A DNA stretch of 64,000 bases from Phalacrocorax aristotelis (GCF_949628215.1 NW_027441255.1:20001-84000); one strand, 5' to 3'; shown: positions 45,379-58,251, counted from the stretch's first letter. The notes: a model not told the origin generated them from the sequence alone. Numbers and translations: made by a program.

Positions 45379-46551
45379 CTCCTAAGCAGGATCCCAAAGC
45401 ACGCTTGTAACTGATGGTAGTTGCCCCTTCTCTTTGTAGGGGCTCCATTGATTGTATCCAGCTCATCGGCGAGGAGCACGTGGTGTCGGGTGCCGATGAC
45501 GGGTGAGCACGGGGCCGCGACAGTGCCTGGGGTAGGTAGGCAAAGCCCCCTCCTGCAACCCCCTCATGCCTCCCCTCCCTGGTAGGTCTGTAGCCCTGTG
45601 GGGGCTGGCGAAGAAGAAGCCGCTGGCGCTGGCCCGGCAGGCGCACGGCATGCAGGACGCCCAGGGCCTGCAGCAGCCGTACTGCATCTTGGCGGTGGCT
45701 GCCCTGCGCAACAGTGACCTCCTGGCTACAGGTGTGGGGCAGCTGCTTTGGAGCAAGGGTTTGGGGGTGCAGGGGGTCTGTCCTGCCCCTGCCCCTGCCC
45801 CTGCCCCAGGTTGGGGTGCATGGCAGTCTCCTCTCTCTACCCTAGGCTCCCACAGTGCTAGTGTGAAGCTCTGGAAGTGCAGTGAGGGATTTTGGAAGCT
45901 GGAGCCCCTCTGGGCTATCCCGTTGGTATGGGTCAGGAGGTTGGGGATGCTGGAGCTGGGCTGGGGGTGTCTCTCGGCGGGTTCTCCCCTCCCTGGGCAG
46001 CAGGAGGAGGCTGCGCGAGCCTCTCGCCCTGCCCTGTCCCCTCCAGGTGGGTTTTGTCAACAGCCTCGAGTTCTCGGCAGCCGGTGACTTCCTGGTGGCC
46101 GGCCTCGGGCAGGAGCACCGGTACCGTCCCCCTTCCCCAGCGCTGGCTGGGGGCACAGCCTCCACTGCCTCGAGGGCTCGGTGGAGGGTGACCCCCATCT
46201 CTCTCATCTGCAGGCTTGGCCGGTGGTGGAGAATCAAAGAAGCCAAAAACAGCATCTGCATCATCCCCCTGAAGCGGAGGGCTACAGCCCCCAGCTCCCA
46301 TGTCCCTGACAGCTCCTAGCCCGCTGGCCCCGGAGCCGCTGCACCTGGGTCATGAAACCCTTGTCCCTGGTGCTGCGCCCCATGTCCTTCGTGCAACCAC
46401 CCTCCTGGGGCCGGCAGCGCTGGAGCGGGGGATGGCGCGTGGCCCCCTGACCCTGCTGGCACCCATATCATGCTGCGGCTCTGCCCTCTGTGAGGGTCTG
46501 CCCCCTTCCCTCAGCTTTGGCCAGACCCGAGCTCTGGAGGACTCTGTTTTA

Positions 46552-46557
46552 AATAAA
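46552..46557 (+). terminator. RRP9_C poly(A) signal AATAAA
   Basis: 233 bp after the stop codon. The surrounding 3' UTR carries the A-type variants rather than the B-type ones. Confidence 0.75.
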
Positions 46558-46565
46558 AAATAAAA

Positions 46566-47572
46566 AAAAAAGAACAACACAAAACCCAAACCAAACCAAA
46601 TCCACTTTATTCACCTAAATTACCATGTCTAATGCCCCACGGCTCCTGCCGCCCTGGCCTGCCCCGCTACCTCCTCCTGCCCGTCCCCTGGCACCGACCT
46701 GTCTGCCCACCCACCTCGGCGCTGGCCCCGCCGGGCCCGGGGGCCCCACCTCGGCTCCTACGGCGCGGCGGGGCCCTGTGCCCCGGGGAGGGGAGCGAGG
46801 AGCCCCGTCCCACCCCGCCCCCCCCGCCCGGTGCCAGCAGGTGGAACCCTCCAGGCGCGTGGCAACCAGTATGCGCGCGGCGGGGCCCTGTGCCCCGGGG
46901 AGGGGAGCGAGGAGCCCCATCCCACCCCGGCCCCCCCCGCCCGGTGCCAGCTGGTGGAACCCTCCAGGCGCGTGGCAACTAGTAAGCGGGGAACGCGGCC
47001 GCCCCCCGCAGTTGTGCGTCCCTGCGGCTGAGCGCACGGGAGGGCGTCCGGCCCCTCCGAGTGCCCAGCAGCCTTCGAGCGAGGGGAGCCCCGCGGGCCT
47101 CGTCCCGGGCCTCGTGTGTGGAAGAGAAAAGAGTCTCAGCGTGCCCGAGGGGCTGGGGGCTGCAGCCCAGCTTAGCCCAGCTGCAGGTTGGGCGGCACCA
47201 GCCCCTGGGAGCAAGGGGACAGGGTACAGAGGTGTCCCTGCGACAAGGGGGGTGCCCCGCTACAGGTAAACCCCAGCCCTGTAGCAGGAGGAGGAAGAGG
47301 GAGTCAGTCTCACACCCCCCCCGCCCGGGGCAAGGAGGGGTCCTGGGGAAGAGGGGAAGGGGGCAGTCTGTGGGTGCCCCCCGGGGGAGTGCTATTGGGG
47401 CACTTTGTGACACCCTGGATCACCCAGTGCTGTCCCCCCCAGTGTCTGGGAGGACGGTGTTAGGACAGGGTGAGAGCAAAGAGCCCCCCAAGCATGGCCA
47501 CCTCTGCCCCACTGCCCCTGGCAGGGCAGCCCTGTGGGGCACAGGGTCCCCCTCACCTCTTTCCTCTGCAGG
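46566..47572 (+). other. Intergenic CpG-rich region between RRP9_C and MROH_C, with the A-type to B-type switch
   Basis: Same content as 4541-5539: an inverted poly(A) signal at 46606-46611, the 112-bp duplication from 46763 and a probable 5' UTR exon. Variants match unit A up to 46919 and unit B from 47101 onward, so a recombination junction lies in between. No convincing coding region. Confidence 0.55.
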
Positions 47573-50500
47573 ATGGCAGGGAGACCCCCTAGCAGGCCCA
47601 GGCAGGCCTGGGGGGAGAAGGAGGGTGTAGCTGCCCTGGCTCCCCACTCCGGGCCAAAGCCAAGCGAGATGTGCAAGGTCCAGCCGCTGCAGGCGGGTGA
47701 GTGTGCAGGCGCTGCGGGCAGGGGGCTGCCTGCCCGTCCCTGCCCGGTCCCGCGCTCACGTTGCCCAGCCAGGCTGGCATCGGGGCTCCCATGGCACAGT
47801 GGCCAGGGAGCCAGCCCTGTCACGGCACCCCGGGACAGGGATCCTCCCTGCCAGCCGGTGGTAGCCTGTCCCTCACCTGGGCACGCCAGACCCCCCTCCC
47901 CGTGCTGCCCTCCAGCATTGCGCCCTCGCCCCTGGGGCTCACAGGGGACACCTGTGTCCCAGCCTTGAGCCAGGACTGGTGACATCCCTGGGAGCTGGGC
48001 AGAGGGCTTGGCTTTTTGTCCCCTGCTCGCCCCCCAGCCCTGCCTGCCTTCTCTCGGCCAGATCCGTGCTGCTCCACCTTGGCTCTGCCCGGGCAGAACG
48101 AGGATAACCTGGACATCATCCGAGCCTTCCTCAGGAGCAGACCAAAGGTATCCAAGGCCAATTCTATGAGGCTGCGCCCATGTCTCCTGACCAGTCTTTC
48201 TGCCCCCATCCCACGCTCGCAAGGTGCTGGGGGCTGTGCTGCCCCCCTCCCCCCCAACCTGTCTCACCCCCCTGACGCTCTCTGGCCGCCTGTCCCCTCC
48301 CTGGCTGGCAGCAAGAGGAGGAGAAGCTGAAGTTTCTGGCCTCCATCTACACCATCTGTAGCACCAGCAGCGCGGGCTCCACAACATGGGACATGCTTTA
48401 CTTCTGTTTGCTGGAGGTGGTGGAGGCCATCGAGGTGAGGCAGGGGCAGTGGGCAGTGGGCAGAGCCCTGGGGGCAGGAGAGGGCTCAGCCGGGCAGTGG
48501 GGTGCATGTGAGCACTGCTCTGGGTCTCCATCCTTGGAGATGCTTGAAAGCCAGCTGCGTGGCCTGGCTGGAGCTGGGGCTTGGACCCAATGATGTTTGC
48601 AGGTCTCTCGGCCAGCCTGTGGTTCTGTGATGGGCACAGCCCTTCCCACCATGGGGCTTGGGACCACTGGGTGGGGAGGGAGTGCTGGGATGGTGGCACC
48701 TGGGCTCTGCCAGCCCCGCAGGCTTTTGATGGGCAAGGGAGACTGCCCCATCCCGATCCATCCCACCCTGCTGTGCTGCACAGGTGCTGCTGCAAGAGGA
48801 GCCCACTGACCACCTGGGTACTGTGGTGTGGCGGCAAGCCATGCTGACCATCGCCTCCATGAGGTACTTGCCGCAGCCCCCAGCTTGGCCTCCCCACTGC
48901 TGGGCAGCCCTAACGGCACCTCTCCCAGGCAGGGGCCACCCCCAGTCCTGGGTCCGAGAGGGAGGCAGACAGCAGGGCAAGGGGTGCCATAGGCTTTTCC
49001 CTCCAAACGCAAGTGTCAGTGTCATGGGGATCAGCCCAGGTCTCCAACCCTGGGGTCTGTCTCCTCCTTGCTGTGTCTGAAGAGCACCTCTCTGTCCCCA
49101 CAGCAAGGCGGGGCTGCTTCTGCAGGAGATGAGCAGCAGACTCCTCCACATCTGCTTCTGCAGCATCTTCCACCTCCCTCCGCAGGACACCCAGGGCCCT
49201 GAGGCTTCTCTCTACTCCGAGGTATGCCACGGGGTGAGCCACGGGGAGCTCCCCCACCCCGAGGCCCCTTCCTGGGCACCGCAGGGTGCAGCCACGCCCA
49301 CCCCCCACCCCGCCCAGGCTTCTAGGGCTGCCCCAAGACTCTGTCCCCCTCACAGACCCTGGCCATGATGGACAGCATGCTGCAGGTGCTGGTAAGCAGC
49401 GCCGGTGCTCTCGGCATCCTGGAGCTGCAGAACATCTTGCAGGTCTGGCCTTGGCACAGGGTCCCCACAAGCATTGACCCATGGCTTGAGTGGTGCCCCG
49501 CCCCTCCCCAATCAGTGCCTGGTGCAAGGAGGGGGGCAAAGATGTTCCTCCTTCCCTGCGCTACCTCCCCACCAGCCCCCTGCCTCCTGGCTGCTGCCAG
49601 AGCTCCTTTTGCTCCTGCCCCAGCCCACCCCGCTCCTGCAGCCCTGCCTGCTGTTCGTCCTGCCCAACACTCCCTCACAGATGGATCTGCCTGTCTGGCA
49701 AGGGGAGCCCAGCCCTGGGACTTTCCCCCGGGCCACATCCTAGAGCCTCCACCACAGGTCCGCAGGGAGGTGGTCACCCCAAAGTCTTGGGTTCCTTGGG
49801 TGGGGGGTGGAGGGACCTTTTTTTGGGTGGGGAGCGAGTGAGTGGAAGGCAGCAGAGGCAGCGGCAGGAGTGGGATGCGGTGGCCTGCCTGGCTGCAGCA
49901 GGTTGCTTTGAGGGGCAAGAAGGGCACGTGCCCTGGGCCTAGGCCCTGCCCCGGCGCAAGCCTGGCCATGCCGTGCTGTGCCATGCCACCTCCCTGGCAG
50001 ATCAGCAGCTTTTCTCCTCCCAGCTCCTGCTGCCCTTCACCGATTCCAAGCTAGCAGCAGTGCAGGAGAGGGCTGTGGCACGGATTGCCAGGCTGGCCAA
50101 CTTCATCGCCACCGAACCCCTGCTGCAGGTACCGAGCTCCCAGTCTGGGCAGCCCCAGTCCCCCATCGCTGTGCTCCTGAGCCCCAGCACCTCCCAGGGA
50201 AGCTGGGCACCCAGTCAGCAGGAAGTCAGGAGCAGGGGTCTTTGCCCTGCCCCTGTCCTTGTCCGTGCTCTCTCCCAAGGCAGGAACCTGGGTCCAGCAG
50301 CCCTCCCCTGCGCTGGGCTGCTGCCTGGCTGCTCTGGGAGCAGCCGGGGCTCACCTTGTGCCTAGGCTCACCTCATACCCACACTGCCTCTCTTCCTCCA
50401 GGTCTGCCCCTGCTTCGCACAAGCTGTAGTCCTCAGGCATCAGTGCTCCAAGACACATCGGTTTGTGATGCTGGGGAGGCTGGTTGGGCACCTCACCCTC

Positions 50501-53500
50501 TGCTGCACCTGTAAGGACAAGGCGACCCGCCGCGAAGCTGCAAAAGCTCTCCGTCACCTGCATGCCTTCATCCTGCAGCAGAGAAGTAAGAGCAGCTGTG
50601 ATGGGCTGGGTGCCCCCAGGCACGGGCAGCCAGGGACCACCCTCCTTGGTGAGAGAAAGCCTGATCCAGCCTGCCTGCCTGCAGTCTAAAGAGCCATTTC
50701 CCCTTGCCCCTGTTCGCAATAGCCCCAGACCCTCCCTGGGTATCTGCTCCCCAGACCTGCCTGGGTGCCCTCTTTCTTTACTAGTGACTTTTCTGCCTAA
50801 AGCTCTCAGACTGCACCTCCAGCTCTGCACCCTCTCTCTGAGCACCCTGGTTTTCGTCCTCCCCAGGCAGGTGGCCCTGGCTGCATGACACAGGGCAGCT
50901 GCAGCTCTGGGAGGACGGGCAGATCTCGCAAAAAAGCAGCGCTAACGAAATCTTTTCGGTAAGAAGTGCCTTCGGCTCCTGCCTGGGGTGGTCAGCATGA
51001 GTGAAGGGACACCTGATGCGTGGGGATGATGTGGGCTCACGCTGTTCCTGAGCGGAGGCTAGGCAAAAGCCCGCAGCAAGCTCCGCTTCCCCACAGAACC
51101 CTGACCCCCACCATCGGTCTCCTCCCCAGCGCAGCCTGGCTCTGCATCCCACTCTCACTGCACAGCCAAGATGCTCTGTGTGATGCTCTAGGTGACAAAC
51201 CTCCCCTCCTCTCCTTCATCGCACAGATGTTCAAGTACCACCTCCAGCCCTCTGACCAGGTAGACATCATCCTCATGGCCATCAAGAGCTTGAGAGCCCC
51301 AAGCGCCTACAGCATCAGGGTGGCTGCCCACATGGTGGAAGTCCTTGTGGCAGACCCTGCCTTCCCAATGGGACAGATGAGTAGCCCGTGGGTGGCACAG
51401 CCAACACTCGGGCCCACCAGAGGATCGTTCCTCCCTGGGCCCTGTGCCTGACCAGCACTGATGCCATCTCAAGCCAGCGTACTGCAGCAGGAATGCAAAG
51501 CGGCTCCCAGTGGGAGCTGGGTAAACAGCTGCGCTCACCCCGCTGACACCCCCACTCCCTTCTGTGTCTGTCGTCCAGGTGCTGAACATCGTGTGGGCCA
51601 TCTACAGAAACCTGCCCTTCATCAGGGCGGTGGTAGCCCTCAACAGCCTGGAGAGGGCCCTGCTGGTGCTGATGCACAAACAGCCCAGCATGGTGGTGGC
51701 CAGCCTGTTGCAGTGCTCCCCAACATGTACCTGGTACGGGGCCCACCAGCCTTTGGGGGTCCTCTCACTCCGGGAGAGGGGCCCTAAGACCCTCCCGAGG
51801 GACTTCAGCCTGGCCATCCTCCGGGGTGTCCCTGCTGACAGAGCCCCGGGTCCCCGCAGTGTTGCGATGCGCATGTGGAAGGTGACACTCTCCAAGCCCC
51901 AGGTTGCGGAGAAGGTGCTGCAGGAGCTGCTCAGCAGGCTGATGAACCAGTCGCCGTGCAAGACCTCCACCTCTACTGGGGACAACCCCCGCGTCCTCTC
52001 CCTGGCTGTGAGTTAATGGATGAGGCCTCACTGACCTCTGGGGCTGCTCTCGGCTGTCCAGGGCCTCCACTCTCCTTCCCTGCCCATCCCAAGCCTTGAC
52101 GTCCCCAGGGGCGCAGGGACGTCTCAGTGTCTAGCTGTCTTCTGCAGGCAGCCAGGACGGTAAGCGAGATCCTCCTGCAGCGCATCTGCCTGCGGGAGGT
52201 GGAGGCGATTTTCTCCCAGCTTTTCCTGGCACTGCTTTTCCAAGTGTCATTCACCACGGAGTTGACGGTGCAGGAGGTGCACATCTTTTGGAGGGAGCAC
52301 CAAGAGGATCTGCTCGGTCCCATCAGGTGCTCCATCCCTGTCCTCTCATCCCTGCCAGCTACCTGGAGCCAAGGCAGGGGTGCCAGTGGGAGCTGAGCAT
52401 TTCTCTTTGTGCAGGTCTGTGGTGCAGTCCATGAGAGTGCTGCTCTGCAGCATGGGCTTTGAGAGCCAGGCGCTGGCCATTGAGGCGCAGGGTGGCTGGG
52501 ATGCCCTGCTCAGCAGCCAGACCCACCTCATGGGAGTCCGCATTGTGGCCAGGTGAGAGGCCCTTCTCCCTTGCTCCTCGGGGACCATCACCCCATGTCA
52601 CCCCCTCCCTTGGGGGCACAGATGGCAGAGGGCTCCCGTTGCTCAAAGAAAGCGCTGCAGGTGGGTGATGCCCAGAGTGGTGCAAACCCCAAAGATATGT
52701 GTCTGCCTGGCTCAGGCCTGATGGTGCCTCCTTCCCCCTGCCAGGGAGATGATGAAGACCCCAAGACCCCTGCTCTCCACCATCTTCTGCCATCTGGCAG
52801 AACTCCTCAGTGTGGAGGAGCCCACCTGGGGGATGATCGCCATGGTCTTCCTCGTTGAGGTGAGCCTGACGGCACTGTTCCAAGCTCTCTCCGATGCTCA
52901 GCTCTCCCATGCCAGCTGCTGTGGGGGGAGCTGGGGCAGCAGATGGGCTCTGGTTGTCGCCGTGGAGGAGCAGGCGAGCAACCAGTGTGGTGGAGCGTGG
53001 GGCACGGGGCTTCTCCACAGTCCCTGCTGCCTGTGTCTGGGCTTGGTCGTGACCCAGCATCCTTGCCCTGAGGTAGTGGTTGGAGGCAGCACCACACCTC
53101 ACCAGCTCCCGCTGTGCGTGTTTCAGATGTTGGGCTGCACCAGCCTCAGTGAAGAGCTGGACCGTGCCCTGGAAATCTTCCCCATGTATCTGCAGAGCCA
53201 GTGCCTGGGGATGCCCAGCCTGGTGCTCAGGGGCCTCCTCAGGCTCAGTGAGAGGCCCGACACGGTGAGTAGGGGGCAGCAGGGACAGCTGGGACAGCAG
53301 CCCAGGGTGGAGCAGTGGGTGACGGGTAACGTGGTGGCTCGGGCTTTTCTGGGCACAGGGAGCCGTGCCGGCTGCTGCCAGCTCTCCTGCCTGCCCCGCC
53401 CTCTGCCCCATGACTGTGCCGTGCAAGGAGAGAGGCAGTAGTGCCGAGGGGAAGGGACTTCTGCTGCCAGCACGTCCTGGCAGGGGTGCTGGTGGCAGAG

Positions 53501-56425
53501 TGACCAGCCCGAGCGTGGGGTCTGCAGAGCCTGACCGTGGGGTGCTGAGCCCCGGGGTGAAACGCAGCAGCTGCGGCAGGGGCTGCTGGCAGCTCGGGCA
53601 GCTTTCCAGGCAGTGCCAGTTGCCCACCAGCCTACCCAGGGGGTCTGGTGGAGAAGGGGGTAGCCAAGGGGCTGGCAAGGAGCCAGAGCTGTCTGTCCTC
53701 ACCCTCTGCGCCCTGCTCTTCTCACGGCCATGGCGGTAAGCCCTGTCTGCCAGGACCTTGCCCTTGTGACCTGCACTGCCTGCTGAGAAGCTAGTGGGAG
53801 GCCAGTCTGCGCGGAGAGGGTTTTCACCCCTCTGGTAGGTCGCTCCTTTACAAAAAGGAGATGGTGTGTCTCCAACAGGCAAGGAAAACCCTCGTCCTGC
53901 TGCCGTATGTCATGGAGCAGCTGCAGGGTGCTGACAGTGATGCCAGCGCCATCGCCCTGTCCCTGCTCAGCAACCTGCTCCGGCTGCTGGAGGGGAAGAC
54001 GCTCAGCCTGACTGCCCTGGCGCTGGCTGAGAAGCTCCAGCCGCTCTTCAGCGACGTAAGGCTGGGGGAGAGACCCGTGCCCCTCTCAACAGGCACCTCC
54101 ATTCATGCCTCCCGTGCTCTGCAGGGGGATGCTTTGCCCCGCAGCCCCCAGACCCCATCGCTGCCCTTGGCAGCTCTGTGGTGTGTCCCAAACCCCCACG
54201 TGGACCCACCCTGGCTCAGCCTCCCTGTCGCGGCAGAGACGAGGATTGCAGGACGTTGGCAGACGTGCTGAGCCCCACCGATGCACACCCTGCCCTGGCA
54301 GCATCCTCCAGCCCTCCGCAGGGTCTCCTTCTCCAACCCCCAGCCCCAGGGACCCTAGCCTCCCTGGGCAGACCTTCTCTATGCCACAGCTTGCTCCCTT
54401 TTGGAGCAGGGCTGCCTGCAGCTGTTTTGGGCCCCTTGCTTGCCATAGGCTTGAGACTGAGGTCCTCTTCCTCTCCTGCACCAGGAGTCGAGCACTGTGC
54501 GGGAGCTCTCCATCCGGCTCTTCCGAAACACAATGGGGGTTGTGGTGGATGCCAAAAAGAAGAAGATGAAGGAGGTGGTGTGGGGCAGCCTGCTGCCACT
54601 GCTCTTTCACCTGCACGACGAGGACAAGAATGTGGCCAAGGTGGTACTCCCAACCTGACCTGTTCCTTGGGCAGGGGGGTGCTGGACCCTTTAAAAGTGT
54701 GTCGCCATGAGGTCTAGCTCGCTGGGTCCCTAGCACCAGGCACAGCGCACCTCCCTGCCCGCTGCTGCCTTTCTCCTCCTGCTCCCCGGGTGGATGGGGA
54801 ATTAGGTCCCTTTCCCACCCAGCTCCCTCCGCACAACCCCTGGCGTGAGTCCCTGCAGCCCCAGAGACGGCGCTGTGGCTCTGCAGCAGCCTGGGGTCAC
54901 CAAGGCCAAAACACTAGAGCCAGAGAGGGTGGCTGCCCTTATATTCCCCCAGGGTGCTGAACCCGGTGGCAGCATCAGTCCCCAGCTGGTGCGTCTTCCC
55001 TGCACGGGCAGGGCAGGCTCTGAGCCCTCCAAAGAGGGGGGACACAGGGTCTTGTGTCCCTGGCGGTGGTGGTGGCATCTCTGCTACTCACCAGGCCTCC
55101 CAGGAAACCCTCAGCAGTGCTGGACAGTTCCTGAAGTGGCGGCAGCTGGCCCAGCTGGGCGAGACCGTGTAGGCATGGAGGATGAGCGAGTGCCTGGTAC
55201 GCACAGCCCCAGCGCCCCCAGGTTCCGCCCTGGGTGAGCCCTGCCCCATGCCCAGCACGGGGGACGGGGGGCCTGTGCCCCCATGGCGGTACACACCCTC
55301 CTGGAGCAGGCTCTGCCCCAGGCTGTCCTCTCCCCCGGAGTCCCAAAGGGCACCCTGCCAGCAGGACGGCACCCCAGTGTCCCTGGGGAGCCCTCTGCTC
55401 CCTCCGAACCCCGATGCCACACGGCAGGGAGCTGGGAATGTCCTGCTGGGGGGAAGGAGGGTGGCCCTGGGCGGGGGGGGAGGGCCTGATTGGGGGGCAG
55501 CTCTGCACCAACCGTGCACCCTTCTCCTCCCTCCAGCTGGCCAGGAACAGGAGCAGGGCCAAGGAATACCTGCGCCAGAGCCAGTCCTACCTGCGGAGCC
55601 CACAGGAGCCCCTGCGGCGGGAAGCTGTCAGGTTCATCGGTGAGCCACGAGCCCCGTGGTCCCTCCCTCCTTCTCCCAGGGTCCCTGTGGCCCAGCGCAG
55701 GACCTGTGGGCACTCCTTCTGCCCATCCCACCCCTGGCTGTGCAGGCAGGGCTGGCAGGAGGCTCATCCATCCCCTCCCCGATGCCGCAGCCCAGGGTCA
55801 GCCCCCACCCCGGGGAGCTGTGCTGGCCAGGTGGGCTGGGTGGAGGGTTCTCCAATGGGCAGTGGGGTCCCCAACAGGCAGCAGGGTCCCCAACGGGCTG
55901 CATCCCCTCAGGGCTCATCGGACGGCAGGTGGATGGGCACGAGGAGTTGCAGTACATCAGAGAGGGTGAGTGAGGGCAGTGGGGAGGAGGAAGGACCCCG
56001 GCACGGAGCTCCCCCCTGGGAGAGGGGGGCTCTACTCCCAGCATGTGCGTGTCTCCGGGGAGGGGGCTGTTTCTGGAGGGGCACATTCCTGACCGGCAGC
56101 ACCCAGCTGAGCCTCCCGCCCCCCGGCTCCCTCCTGGCCCTGGAATCACGGGGCACAACGTGCCCTGCCTGGAGGGGACACAGGGCTGTCACCTCACCTC
56201 TGCTGCTTTGTCCCCGCAGTCCTTCAAGATGCAGGGAGAGACACGAGTCTCCTGGTCTCCTCCCTGGCAACACAGGCGCTCCTCATCCTCAGCTTGAGGA
56301 AGGCTGAGTCGAGGTTTAACGTGCAACGGCTGAGCTTCCGGCTGCTGAGGGCATGGACGAGGTGGCACTCGGCACCCAGTGAGGACTCTGCTCAGGCAGA
56401 GAGAAAGCAGCAACCCCAGCCCTAG
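47573..56425 (+). pseudogene. MROH-like gene copy C, lost donor and nonsense codon
   Basis: Same 22-exon layout as MROH_A, from ATG 47573 to TAG 56423-56425. Like copy B, coding exon 10 (51227-51376) ends cag|atgagt, so the donor GT at 51377-51378 is lost. Read-through stops at TGA 51449-51451. In addition coding exon 19 (from 55095) has TAG at 55170-55172, where A and B have CAG (Gln), at about residue 811 of 939. Exons 10 and 19 are both multiples of three, so skipping each would keep the frame, but two such events are needed. It shares the B-type variants and the downstream minus-strand ERV, and has lost access to the native poly(A) signal. Probably non-functional. Confidence 0.75.
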
Positions 56426-57040
56426 GGTGCTCTGCGGCTTGGGGTATCTCCTCTTCCCAAAGTCTAACAGGAGAGAAGAGACCTCAGCCCCAGAGGAGCT
56501 GGCGTCCTCTGGAGAGCAGCAGGACAGCCGCTTTTTCCCGTGGTGCAGGGCATCACCTGCCCACACGCTTCGTCTTTGCCACGAAGCACCAGCTGCTGGG
56601 CTGGGCTGGGCTGCAAAACAGAGGGAAGGAGAAGCCGGAGCCGGAGCCGGAGCCAGAGCCGAGGATGAAGTTGAGGCTGAAGCCTTCCCTCCCCTCCCCA
56701 GGGCCACGCCAGGGTGAATCACTTTTTCTGCCTCCCACCGTCTGAGGAGCCTGCGCTGCCTGGGGCCGACGTGGCCGAGTGCGGGAGCTACAAAGCCACC
56801 AATGCTCTGACTCCGGCAGCTTTGTCCCCTCCGTGTCCCCAGCAGGAAGGGCAGCTCTGCCTCCTGCCCATGCCACCCATCCCCACCGGCCCTGCGCCCG
56901 TTCCCACCCAGGGACGTTGGAAGTCCCAAGAGGAATGGTAAGAGGTCACTCCGCGAAACCAAGCCCTCCGTGGAGCCGTCGCCTTGGAGCGATCTCCAAA
57001 AGGGAGACCACCCGCCAGCAGTCAGCAGCCCTTCCAGGAT
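56426..57040 (+). other. MROH_C 3' region up to the second ERV junction
   Basis: Equivalent to 28951-29571, with the gccgga-type microsatellite near 56634-56663 and the 86-bp flank segment 56955-57040. The junction with the ERV at 57040/57041 is the same as in unit B. Confidence 0.6.
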
Positions 57041-57045
57041 AAACT

Positions 57046-57764
57046 CTAAACAAGGCCAATGCCTAACATCAGTAACAATTCAGTTTCTAAATAAAACAGA
57101 CTGGGGAGACAAACGCTTTGTACAATTTGGGCTGTGGATGACACAGATTGACGTACAGCTCCAATGTGTTTAACTCCATCAGGTGATACAATGGGTACAA
57201 ACTGCATATTTGTGACAACACGTTGGATTAACTGAATGAAACATGGGATGACACATGGCAAAAACAGTAACGTAGCTAGACCACGCAATAGGTAAAATAA
57301 GATTTGTTTGATCCAAGGACCTCCTGGAAGCCAGGAGAACATATCGACATTCCAGCCTTTCCAGGTTTGGGGGGCAACATGGGCCAATTTCCATATTCCA
57401 GCAGTAATTTGTTTGATGACTTTGCCATTGTCATTGATTTTTAAACAGCAACTAGAATCATGCAATTTCCCACAGACCCCGCCTTCTTCGGCTAGTAGGT
57501 AGTCGAGAACCAAGTGATGTTGATAAATTGCAGTTTGCATTTGGGTTGCCTGATCTGCCAGTAGGTCGAGGGCCTCAGCTGTTTGATTGGTGATAATTTC
57601 TAATACGGCTTGCAGCCGGATAATGCGATGTAGATTATAAATGGGTTCTCGAGCACCACTAACCCATTCATTGTGTAGCCAAATCAACTAGAATTGTTAC
57701 ATGAGAACATAGAGTATAGGAATTAGCGTATCCATCGATCTGTGTAGTGATCAAAACCAATTTG
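57046..57764 (-). pseudogene. env TM subunit remnant (copy 2)
   Basis: The frame from 57687 to 57046 matches that at 30218-29577 with few substitutions, including the CX7CC loop and the membrane segment. It is cut off from the rest of env by the solo LTR. Confidence 0.8.
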
Positions 57765-58251
57765 TGTTTCTAATCATTTATATATAGACAATGTGTTTTG
57801 TTACTAGAAGAATGCACTTCTGTCAAAAGGAATGATAAAGTGCAGTTTTGTGTAGCAGACTGAGAAAACTGGCCAGGATTGCCGGGACTGAGAGCCAAAA
57901 GGGTAAAAGGTAATTCCAGCAGGGGGAGATCGCGACCACCGACTCACGGACCACCGACCCAAGTAATACCACCTACTCAAAAGAGAACAATAGAAGAAGT
58001 CGACTGAGTTTGCGCAGTAATCTACATGTGGAACAAGGAAGTTTGTACCAATCAGTAGAAAGGACAATAATGAATATGTATGAATAGGTAAATTTTTGAT
58101 CTATAAATTGTATGGGAAAGGTGCGTAAGGTATGCACGTGAGGAGGAACGATCCCCCCTGCATCCGGCGCCGTGAATAAAGAATGCCTGCTCTTTAATAC
58201 TAAATTAGTGTTAAGGAGTTGTTTCTGATTTTACCACGTTTTTCGGTAACA
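57765..58251 (+). repeat. Solo LTR, + orientation, in env (copy 2)
   Basis: Same boundaries as 30296-30782: starts tgtttctaat, ends cggtaaca, with the same flanks tttg and attg. It was inserted before the segmental duplication. Confidence 0.75.

Larger units (their letters stand above)
37453..46319 (+). pseudogene. RRP9: RRP9 copy C, 15 exons, damaged acceptor and provirus in intron 10
   Basis: Exons: 37453-37524, 37647-37729, 37792-37901, 37994-38073, 38183-38224, 38468-38594, 38816-38940, 39196-39288, 39389-39489, 39595-39729, 45440-45502, 45586-45731, 45846-45925, 46047-46120 and 46214-46319. The reading frame stays open. Differences from copy B: exon 3 lacks nine bases in frame; the acceptor before exon 6 reads cgg at 38465-38467 instead of cag; the PYWIS Trp is Cys and the EGFRKL Arg is Trp; and three A-to-G changes lie in exon 11 (N336G, M340V). 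Using the next AG (38472-38473) would drop only Val-Gln. The 5.5-kb sense provirus in intron 10 must be spliced over. It could still make protein, so the pseudogene call is tentative. Confidence 0.7.

Noticed and set aside
52359-53882. 507-codon minus-strand open frame over MROH_C exons (also 24869-26392)
   Set aside because: Shadow of the + strand coding exons. It is broken in copy A and has no family signature.
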